Shown here: in pieces, positions 1-5,288 of the stretch
Layout of the letters: each line of letters begins with the position of its first letter
Numbering within the stretch: position 1 is the stretch's first letter
Assembly (NCBI GenBank): GCA_039185235.1
Contig: JBCDAS010000024.1
Location: 1-23,712, forward strand
DNA: 23,712 bases
DNA from: Thermohalobaculum sp039185235
Lineage (GTDB): Bacteria > Pseudomonadota > Alphaproteobacteria > Rhodobacterales > Rhodobacteraceae
Direction: 5' to 3'
Position numbers and translations under genes: made by a program
The notes under the pieces: generated by a model
Told to the model about the DNA's origin: nothing
Database searches by the model: none
Seen by the model: only the letters and a program-made list of their open reading frames with translations

Positions 1-173
1 AGAACGCGGACCGGGTGAGCCGCACCAGCTTGCAGTGCTGACGAATACTCAGCTCGGGATGGTCCCGTTTGATCATGACGCGTTTCTTTGCCAGGCTCAC
101 CTTTTGAGCCTTTCCGACAAAAAAATCGTTCTCGACCGCTAACCTCCCAATTTTGGCGGCATATCTGACGTAA
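1..173 (-). pseudogene. IS3-family transposase fragment (orfA end / orfB start region)
   Basis: Read on the minus strand, this stretch gives an open frame with segments AAKIGRLAVENDFF, then VSLAKKRVMIKRDHPELSIR, then KLVRLTRSAF. This is the usual junction in IS3-family elements: the end of the OrfA coiled coil (KIGxLxVExDF) followed by the start of OrfB. The fragment runs off the left edge of the window, and similarity is lost near 173, just before the next element. No start, terminal repeat or catalytic residue is visible here, so it is called a fragment. It is a different IS from the plus-strand remnant beside it. Family assignment rests on remembered motifs, not a search. Confidence 0.6.
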
Positions 174-377
174 GCGCTCGTGGGACAGTTTAGGGTGATT
201 TGATAAGGGAGGATTTCTGGCTCATCGTCACCGCTGAGGAGTGGAGATGAGACAGAAACCCGGAACCAAGCGGAGCCACGGTAATAAGCTTGTCAAAGAC
301 GTTCGCCGTGCCATACGCAATCAGTATTCATCTAAAAAAAGATCCGGATTGTGTTGGACGGTCTGAAGGGCGAGGAC

Positions 378-420
378 AATGAGAACTTGTCCGCCATTGG
401 TCCGAGGACAATTGTCGAAT
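378..420 (+). repeat. Type I palindromic insert, copy 1 (most diverged)
   Basis: A 43-bp stretch sits exactly between the OrfA segments KIRIVLDGLKGED and AELCRREG, where intact relatives have only about two residues. It shares CGCCATTGGTCCGAG and a TCGAAT end with the other type I copies, but is the most diverged, with AATGAGAAC at the start. It changes the reading frame. Confidence 0.65.
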
Positions 421-641
421 GCGGAACTGTGCCGCCGTGAAGGTATCGCTCAGGGCCTTTACTACAGTTGGTCCAAGGAGTTCCTAGAAGCTGGGAAGCG
501 GCGGTTGGCAGGCGACACCGCGCGGGCTGCATCAACGAGCGAGGTCAAAGACCTGCGCCAGGAGGCCCGAGAGCTCAAGGAGGTCGTCGCCGAGCAAGCC
601 CTGGAGCTTCGTCTTCTCAAAAAAAGCATGATCGCGGATGG

Positions 642-684
642 GGTGAGCCATTGGAACGCCATCGGTCCGAGTGACACTGGCGCA
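642..684 (+). repeat. Type I palindromic insert, copy 2
   Basis: This copy begins GGTGAGCCATTGGAACGCC and contains the shared GGTCCGAG core, then GACACTGGCG. It lies at the end of orfA, after KKSMIADG, and replaces the normal orfA stop region. The arms CGCCA and TGGCG plus the inner GTC and GAC can form a hairpin. Confidence 0.75.
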
Positions 685-721
685 AGGAGGAATGAGGTAT
701 CCTGCATCCGAAAAGATCGAG

Positions 722-764
722 AGTGAGCCATGTCGCGCCAATGGTCCGAGCGACATTGGCGAAC
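722..764 (+). repeat. Type I palindromic insert, copy 3
   Basis: It begins AGTGAGCCATGTCGCGCC and ends CGACATTGGCGAAC. This copy has the best inner palindrome: CGCCAAT pairs perfectly with ATTGGCG, and GTC with GAC, around a CGAGC loop. It sits between OrfB residues SEKIE and RLVEQ and breaks the frame. Confidence 0.8.
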
Positions 765-1034
765 CGCCTAGTCGAGCAATCGCATCTGCCAGTCAGACGC
801 ACTATGGATAAGCTGGGCATTCCCAAGACGACATTCTACCGCTGGTCCGATCGGTATCAGGCTGGCGGGCCGGAGGCCTTGGAGGATCGCAGTCCCAAAC
901 CGCCACGGGTCTGGAACCGCATTCCCGATCCTGTTCGGTAGCGGATCAAGGACCTGGCCTTGCAGGAAAGTGAGCTGTCACCGCGTGAGCTGGCCGTGCA
1001 GTTCACAGATACGGAAAAGTACTTTGTGTCAGAG

Positions 1035-1082
1035 GGTGAGACGGATCAGAAAACGATCCAGTGAACCGTTTTCCCGTCGAAC
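1035..1082 (+). repeat. Type II palindromic insert, forward copy
   Basis: A 48-bp insert between the OrfB blocks FTDTEKYFVSE and VYRI. It starts GGTGAG and ends CGAAC, as type I copies do, but its core differs. Nested arms GACGG/CCGTC and GAAAACG/CGTTTTC are perfect. It introduces an in-frame TGA. The reverse complement of 1314-1361 aligns to it without gaps at 35 of 48 positions. Confidence 0.8.
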
Positions 1083-1166
1083 GTCTATCGCATCTAGAAG
1101 TCGTATGATCTGATCACTAGCCCGGCCTATGTGGTTCTGTCAGCGGCAGACGCGTTCCACGACAAG

Positions 1167-1210
1167 AGTGAGCCAATGGAACGCCAATGGTCCGAGAGAC
1201 ACTGGCGAAC
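1167..1210 (+). repeat. Type I palindromic insert, copy 4
   Basis: A 44-bp copy starting AGTGAGCCAATGGAACGCC and ending GACACTGGCGAAC, placed between OrfB residues FHDK and RPNQLWQTDF. In this reading frame it translates to SEPMERQWSERHW, which has no counterpart in normal IS3 transposases. It is close to copy 3. Confidence 0.8.
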
Positions 1211-1313
1211 GAGGCCGAACCAGTTGTGGCAGACCGACTTCACATACCTGAAGGTGATCGGCTGGGGCTGGTTCTATCTGTCGACCATCCTCGATGACTA
1301 TAGCCGCTACATC

Positions 1314-1361
1314 ATTCGTCGGGGAAACGCCCCACTGGGGCCTTTCCTGATCCTCCTCATC
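1314..1361 (-). repeat. Type II palindromic insert, reverse copy
   Basis: A 48-bp insert between the codons for SRYI and the block reading WKLCTT-like (CTGGAAGCTCTGCACGACG). On the plus strand it holds a strong hairpin: GGAAA-C-GCCCC-ACT-GGGGC-C-TTTCC at 1323-1347. Its reverse complement starts GATGAG and ends CGAAT and matches 1035-1082 over the full length, so it is an inverted copy of the same module. Confidence 0.8.
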
Positions 1362-1500
1362 CTGGAAGCTCTGCACGACGATAAAGACGACCGACGTGAC
1401 AGACACGCTGGACCTGGCTCTGCAAGCCTCAGGTTGCGATCAGGCAACGGTTCTACACAAGCCACGGCTGCTCAGTGACAACGGTTCCAGTTACATCTCC

Positions 1501-1893
1501 AGCAAGCGTGAGATCAAAGAGATTGAGAAGCAGGTGGAAGAGTTCCTCAACCTGATCCTCGGCGCCACCAACGCCACCGTGATCCAGAGATATGAGGAAA
1601 AGATCGACCAATTGGAGCGGGCGAAGCGCCTCCTGACTGAAAAGCTGGAAAGCCAAGCTGAACCCAAGGGGAGCTTCGAGGAAAAACTAGAACCCGTGCT
1701 GACCTTCCTCGCAAACCCTTGGAAACTCTGGGAAACAGGGCAGACAGCCGTGCGCAGAGCAGTGCTCAAGCTCGCCTTCGAGGAGCGAATTCACTACTGC
1801 CGAAAAGAGGGCGCTAGAACCCCCAAAATCGCATTGCCCTTCAAAGCGTTAGGGGGGCTTACAACAGAGGGAGTCTGTTTTGGTGCCGGCTGA
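1501..1893 (+). pseudogene. C-terminal remnant of a serine recombinase (integrase)
   Basis: The open frame that starts as transposase at GTG 1396 switches at about 1501 to KREIKEIEKQVEEFL, a coiled-coil, then FEEKLEPVLTFLANPWKLWE and the end RTPKIALPFKALGGL. This is the C-terminal part of large serine recombinases common in Rhodobacterales, known to me from memory of the family. The N-terminal catalytic resolvase domain and the zinc-binding recombinase domain are absent, so the fragment cannot recombine DNA. Its last codons (GGT GCC GGC TGA) lie inside the 3' end of the neighbouring tRNA-Thr gene, on the opposite strand. That is the arrangement expected when an integrated element used the tRNA end as its attachment site. 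The in-frame fusion to transposase is probably accidental. Confidence 0.7.
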
Positions 1894-1956
1894 GGGACTC
1901 GAACCCCCGACCCGCTGATTACAAATCAGCCGCTCTACCAGCTGAGCTAAGCCGGC
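1881..1956 (-). tRNA. tRNA-Thr (anticodon UGU)
   Basis: The minus strand folds as a full cloverleaf of 76 nt including an encoded CCA (TGG at 1881-1883). The acceptor stem is GCCGGCT with AGCCGGC, 7 perfect pairs, with discriminator A. The D arm is GCTCAGCTGGTAGAGC. The anticodon stem is GCTGA/TCAGC with loop TTTGTAA, giving anticodon UGU, which reads ACA codons for threonine. The T arm contains GGTTCGAGTCC. A recombinase remnant on the other strand overlaps its last 13 nt, so the tRNA 3' end was probably an integration site that was restored on insertion. The gene itself looks intact. Confidence 0.95.
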
Positions 1957-1965
1957 ACGGGCGCT

Positions 1966-1994
1966 CGCATACCTGATCACCCGCGTCCGGGCAA
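1966..1994 (-). promoter_or_regulatory. Probable promoter of tRNA-Thr
   Basis: On the minus strand, TTGCCC (1989-1994) and TATGCG (1966-1971) are separated by 17 bases, and the -10 box lies 9 bases before the first base of the tRNA. Spacing and boxes fit a housekeeping sigma-70 promoter. Confidence 0.5.
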
Positions 1995-2076
1995 GCGATC
2001 ACTGTGCGATGATGGCTCTCGGGTTTGACAAACTCGTCGGTTGAACTGATCGGATTGCTTGGTCAAAAGCACATCC

Positions 2077-2529
2077 TCACTTCTTGTTTGATCGTCCTAA
2101 GAAGACCTGTCCGACGATAGATGGGTCATAAACCGAGTCGTTGAAGAAGATCTGATTGACCCGCCATCCCTCACCAACCCGGATAACCGTCCAGGTGATC
2201 GAGCTTTCCCCGATTACCTCGTGATCTGCTCCCAACCGCCGCCTGATCGAGCTCAAAATCGCCATGTCGACACTGGGTCGCACATGCGAGAGGATCTGCG
2301 TCTCAAGCGCCACCACGCCCAATTCCAAGGCTTTTTCTTCGAGTGCTTTCAAATGCCCGACAAAAGCTTCATCGCTCTCTATGTGGAAGGACTTTCCCTC
2401 GCTGACTAGGCTCAACGGAATGAAAACCGTCTCTAACCAACGCGCGTAGTCGACCCCATCGGCGGTCAGACATTTATCCTGCGCCAAGACCACATCGGCA
2501 GGGTCGAGAACTTTCTCTGATGTCACCAT
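2077..2529 (-). CDS. Small NTF2-like (SnoaL/DUF4440-like) protein, function unknown
   Basis: A 150-residue protein if started at ATG 2529 (MVTSEKVLDPADVV). A longer open frame reaches 2814, but that would run 127 bp into glyQ on the other strand and its extra residues look like non-coding translation, so the short start is preferred. The pattern of an N-terminal helix, a central helical part (DEAFVGHLKALEEKALELG) and C-terminal strands ending SSITWTVIRVGEGWRVNQIFF resembles the NTF2-like alpha+beta barrel, where a late WTVxRxGxGWRV strand is typical. No signal peptide or membrane segment is seen. It is divergent from glyQ with 158 bp between. The ribosome site is weak. Fold assignment is inference, and no substrate can be named. 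Confidence 0.6.
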   Translation of the reverse strand: MVTSEKVLDPADVVLAQDKCLTADGVDYARWLETVFIPLSLVSEGKSFHIESDEAFVGHLKALEEKALELGVVALETQILSHVRPSVDMAILSSIRRRLGADHEVIGESSITWTVIRVGEGWRVNQIFFNDSVYDPSIVGQVFLGRSNKK

Positions 2530-2625
2530 ATTATACGCTACCCACCCAAGCTTTTCGACCAGAATGACATGCTGGTCCTGGGTGGTCGAGCCTTTCCTAA
2601 TGCCCTTTGACGCAGATCCGATCGA

Positions 2626-2654
2626 TTGACCGAGATTGGGTGCATGTTTAGGAG
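2626..2654 (+). promoter_or_regulatory. Candidate promoter for the glyQ operon
   Basis: TTGACC at 2626-2631 is followed 17 bases later by TAGGAG (2649-2654). The -35 box is good and the -10 box is poor. It lies 33 bp upstream of the glyQ start; a ribosome site GAGG at 2678-2681 follows. No operator or leader structure is evident. Confidence 0.3.
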
Positions 2655-2687
2655 ACACGCGAGACCAACCGCTGTCTGAGGTCGCAA

Positions 2688-3599
2688 ATGCCTGCTCCAC
2701 GTTCTTTTCAGGAGATCCTTCTCCGCCTCTCGACCTATTGGGCCGAGAAGGGCTGCGCTGTGCTGCAACCTTATGACATGGAGGTGGGCGCCGGTACGTT
2801 CCATCCCGCGACAACCCTCAGGGCACTTGGATCTCGCCCTTGGGCGGCAGCCTATGTGCAACCCTCGCGCAGGCCAACCGATGGGCGTTACGGAGATAGT
2901 CCGAACCGCTGGCAGCATTACTATCAGTTCCAGGTGATCATCAAACCGAGCCCGCCCGATCTGCAGGAGATCTATCTTGGCTCGCTGGCGGCGATCGGGA
3001 TCGACATGAAACTCCACGATATCCGGTTTGTCGAGGATGATTGGGAGAGCCCGACCTTGGGCGCCTGGGGCCTCGGCTGGGAGGTCTGGTGCGATGGGAT
3101 GGAGGTTTCCCAATTCACCTATTTCCAGCAGGTCGGTGGACATGATTGCCACCCGGTCTCGGGCGAGTTGACCTATGGGCTCGAGCGCCTGGCGATGTAT
3201 GTGCTGGGCTATGATGACGGCAATGAGATGCCGTTCAACGACCCCGATGACCCAATCCCGCTGACCTATGGCGATGTGTTCCGCGAGGCCGAGGCGCAGT
3301 ATGCCCGCTGGAACTTCGATGTTGCCAACACGGATATGCTGATGCGCCATTTCGTGGATGCGGAGCAGGAGTGCCTCGCGATCCTGGAACGGCCAGCCCA
3401 GGACCCCAAGACCCGGCGGCGGATCATCATGGCTCAGCCTGCCTATGATCAATGCATCAAGGCGAGCCATCTGTTTAACCTGCTGGATGCCCGCGGCGTG
3501 ATCTCGGTCACTGAACGCCAAGCCTATATCGGCCGGGTACGGGCCTTGGCCAAGGCCTGTGCAGACGCTTTCGTCCAGACCGAGGCAGGCGGGGCATGA
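2688..3599 (+). CDS. glyQ: Glycine--tRNA ligase, alpha subunit
   Basis: Catalytic alpha subunit of the tetrameric (alpha2beta2) bacterial glycyl-tRNA synthetase, which activates glycine with ATP and charges tRNA-Gly in the cytoplasm. The 303 residues fit the family's usual length. The N-terminus SFQEILLRLSTYWAEKGC and VLQPYDMEVGAGTFHPAT are hallmarks, as are YVQPSRRPTDGRYGDSPNR (class II motif region) and GWEVWCDGMEVSQFTYFQQ. The start at ATG 2688 has GAGG six bases upstream. Its stop overlaps the next start by 4 bp (ATGA), so translation is coupled. The partner gene glyS lies 1.7 kb downstream, after two other genes. Confidence 0.97.
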   Translation: MPAPRSFQEILLRLSTYWAEKGCAVLQPYDMEVGAGTFHPATTLRALGSRPWAAAYVQPSRRPTDGRYGDSPNRWQHYYQFQVIIKPSPPDLQEIYLGSLAAIGIDMKLHDIRFVEDDWESPTLGAWGLGWEVWCDGMEVSQFTYFQQVGGHDCHPVSGELTYGLERLAMYVLGYDDGNEMPFNDPDDPIPLTYGDVFREAEAQYARWNFDVANTDMLMRHFVDAEQECLAILERPAQDPKTRRRIIMAQPAYDQCIKASHLFNLLDARGVISVTERQAYIGRVRALAKACADAFVQTEAGGA

Positions 3600-4036
3600 G
3601 CGGGCGCCTTTTGATGTCAGGTCTGCTGGTGTTCTGCGTCCTCTTCGGCGCCGCCCTTTGGTACTTTCAGATCTATGCATTCTATGAAGAGGTTGAAGGG
3701 GTCACCGAGATCGAGATGGCTGGAGACGCCATCGCGGTGACTGAGTATCAAGGGATCGAGGCCACCTCCTCTCCGCTCAAACTGCGTGCTTGCTTCCAGA
3801 CGTCATCAGCCGCTTTGCCGACCGAGACCGCGCCAAATGCGACCCCGCTTACGGCCCCCTATTGGTTCGAGTGTTTTGATGCCGAGCAGATCGCGCGTGA
3901 TCTCGAAGATGGGAACGCCATGGCTATCCTTGCGGCGCGTGAGGAGTCAGACGGTGTTGACCGCTATGTCGCGCTCTATCCCGATGGAAGCGGGTTTATG
4001 TGGCGCCAGCTCAATGAGAAATTTGCGGATCAGTGA
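3596..4036 (+). CDS. Small single-pass membrane protein, DUF6446-like
   Basis: A 146-residue protein with one N-terminal membrane segment (about residues 6-28, LMSGLLVFCVLFGAALWYF) and a mostly polar, probably periplasmic domain. Recognisable parts are EVEGVTEIEMAGDAIAV, SSPLKLRACFQ, two lone cysteines (ACF and ECF), and a C-terminal VALYPDGSGFMWRQLNEKF. Small proteins of this kind sit between glyQ and glyS in many Rhodobacterales, and I recall the family as DUF6446, though this was not searched. The function is unknown. It overlaps glyQ by 4 bp and lies 13 bp before gltS, so it is in the same transcription unit. Confidence 0.75.
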   Translation: MSGRLLMSGLLVFCVLFGAALWYFQIYAFYEEVEGVTEIEMAGDAIAVTEYQGIEATSSPLKLRACFQTSSAALPTETAPNATPLTAPYWFECFDAEQIARDLEDGNAMAILAAREESDGVDRYVALYPDGSGFMWRQLNEKFADQ

Positions 4037-4049
4037 GGTATAGACTGAA

Positions 4050-5279
4050 ATGGATTTTGGAACCGATCCCACTCAGATCCAGATCAATGCTTTTTATGCC
4101 CTCACATTGGGGATCGTCGTCTATTTTGTGGGTGAACGCCTGACCAAGCGGATTGCGTTCCTGCGCACTTATAGCATTCCAGAGCCGGTCTCAGGCGGGC
4201 TTTTAGCAGCACTCCTCGCCCTTGGTGTGGTTCTGGTGACAGGGCGTACGATCAGCTTTGATCTGATGGCGCGGGATGTTTTGCTGGTTTACTTCTTCAC
4301 GACTGTCGGCCTGAACGCCCGGATCAGCGACTTGGTCAAGGGTGGTCCGATCCTGGCCATCATGCTGGCGATCACCATCGGCTACATGATCGTCCAAAAC
4401 GGTGTTGGGATCCTGGGCGCGACGCTTTGGGGTCTGCCCAGCCAAGCGGGGGTCTTGATGGGCACGACCGCGCTGATTGGCGGGCATGGAACCGCGATCG
4501 CCTGGGGGCCGCTCATTGAAACGGATTACAGCGTGACGGGCGCGGCGGAGCTGGGGATCGCCTCGGCGACCGTAGGGCTGATCATGGCGAGCCTTCTCGG
4601 CGGTCCGATCGGCAAGTTCCTGATCGAGCGCAACCATCTGGTGGCGGAGACCACGCGAGACGGGCCAATGGCCAAAGGCGCTGATACCGAGGCTGCCACG
4701 GCGGATGACCCGATCACCAGCCAGGGGCTGATGCGCTCGGTCCTTTGGATCCATGTGTCGGTGATCATCGGCTTCTCAATCTTTGAGGCGTTGAAAGAAT
4801 TGGATGTCAAACTCCCGCTCTTCGTGCCCTGCCTGCTGACCGGCATCGTGCTGTCGAACCTGGTGCCCCGGATTCTGCCGCGGCTGGAATGGCCAGCCCA
4901 TACCGGTTCGATGGCACTGGCCTCCGAGTTCAGTCTATCGGTCTTTCTCTCGATGTCGCTGATGAGCATGGAGCTTTGGACGCTGGCAGGTAGCGCGGGA
5001 GTTCTCGTCACCACCATGCTGCTCCAAGCGATCATCGCAGCTGTTTTCATCATCTTCGTGGTGTTCAGGATCATGGGCCGGGACTATTTCGCGGCCGTGA
5101 TCTCCGCAGGTTTTGCGGGCTTTGCGCTTGGTGCCACGCCAACGGCGATCGCGAATATGACGGCGATCACCCAGCGCTATGGCCCCTCGCCGCTGGCATT
5201 TATCATCCTCCCCCTGGTCGCCGCGTTCTTTGTCGATATCGCCAACGCGATCCTGATCCAGTTCTTCCTAAACCTCTAG
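4050..5279 (+). CDS. gltS: Sodium/glutamate symporter (GltS family)
   Basis: A 409-residue inner-membrane transporter of the ESS/GltS family, which takes up glutamate with sodium. The N-terminal block IVVYFVGERLTKRIAFLR then YSIPEPVSGGLL is characteristic, and so is the hairpin region GTTALIGGHGTAIAWGP. About ten to twelve hydrophobic segments are visible in two halves, joined by a hydrophilic loop (about residues 200-225, ETTRDGPMAKGADTEAATAD). The C-terminal half repeats the pattern (FAGFALGATPTAIANM). The start at ATG 4050 has a GAGG 11 bases upstream. The gene lies inside the glyQ-glyS operon, 9 bp before glyS, an uncommon place for a glutamate transporter. Glutamate as the substrate is inferred from the family. 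Confidence 0.92.
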   Translation: MDFGTDPTQIQINAFYALTLGIVVYFVGERLTKRIAFLRTYSIPEPVSGGLLAALLALGVVLVTGRTISFDLMARDVLLVYFFTTVGLNARISDLVKGGPILAIMLAITIGYMIVQNGVGILGATLWGLPSQAGVLMGTTALIGGHGTAIAWGPLIETDYSVTGAAELGIASATVGLIMASLLGGPIGKFLIERNHLVAETTRDGPMAKGADTEAATADDPITSQGLMRSVLWIHVSVIIGFSIFEALKELDVKLPLFVPCLLTGIVLSNLVPRILPRLEWPAHTGSMALASEFSLSVFLSMSLMSMELWTLAGSAGVLVTTMLLQAIIAAVFIIFVVFRIMGRDYFAAVISAGFAGFALGATPTAIANMTAITQRYGPSPLAFIILPLVAAFFVDIANAILIQFFLNL

Positions 5280-5288
5280 GAGCCTCAA

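Larger units (their letters stand above)
247..691 (+). pseudogene. IS3-family transposase OrfA, broken
   Basis: OrfA would start at ATG 247 (MRQKPGTKRSHGNKLVKDVR). Its frame is lost at the A-run 334-340, where one base appears to be missing: the expected KIRIVLDG resumes at 339 in another frame, and the original frame stops at 364. A 43-bp insert at 378-420 restores the first frame, which then reads AELCRREGIAQGLYYSW (a helix-turn-helix region) and the coiled-coil part LKEVVAEQALELRLLKKSM up to about 642. A second insert at 642-684 destroys the normal end. The A-run at 618-625 within LLKKS is the kind of slippery stretch used for frameshifting in IS3 elements. Non-functional. Confidence 0.8.
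181..1500 (+). mobile_element. Truncated, degenerate IS3-family insertion sequence
   Basis: The left end is placed near 181, where the sequence begins with a terminal-looking TGGGACAGTTTAGGGTGATT; the exact end is uncertain. It carries a broken orfA and a broken orfB of an IS3-type transposase. The right part of orfB, including the third catalytic residue and the right terminal repeat, is missing: IS sequence stops near 1500 and recombinase sequence starts at once. Six short palindromic inserts interrupt it (378-420, 642-684, 722-764, 1035-1082, 1167-1210, 1314-1361). With frameshifts and in-frame stops it cannot encode an active transposase. Confidence 0.8.
692..1500 (+). pseudogene. IS3-family transposase OrfB, broken and truncated
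   Basis: OrfB begins at ATG 692 (MRYPASEKIE) behind a good ribosome site (AAGGAGG). An insert at 722-764 shifts the frame. The true frame continues as RLVEQSHLPVRRTMDKLGIP from 765 and meets a TAG at 939-941. Further recognisable blocks are DLALQESELSPRELAVQF, then an insert at 1035-1082, DLITSPAYVV, an insert at 1167-1210, PNQLWQTDFTYLKVIGWGWF with the first catalytic Asp, an insert at 1314-1361, and LLSDNGSSYIS with the second catalytic Asp near 1480. The third catalytic Glu is absent because the sequence switches to recombinase near 1500. Dead gene. Confidence 0.8.

Noticed and set aside
378..1210. CRISPR array as an explanation for the repeated units
   Set aside because: Spacing between units is irregular (about 38 to 400 bp), the units break transposase frames, one pair is inverted, and the sequence between them is identifiable transposase.
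2530..2814. N-terminal extension of the NTF2-like gene into glyQ
   Set aside because: The open frame continues, but the added 95 residues look like translated non-coding and antisense sequence and would overlap glyQ by 127 bp on the other strand.
2538..3680. Long minus-strand open frame of 380 codons opposite glyQ
   Set aside because: It is the antisense shadow of a high-GC gene, has no recognisable motifs, and glyQ on the plus strand is certain.
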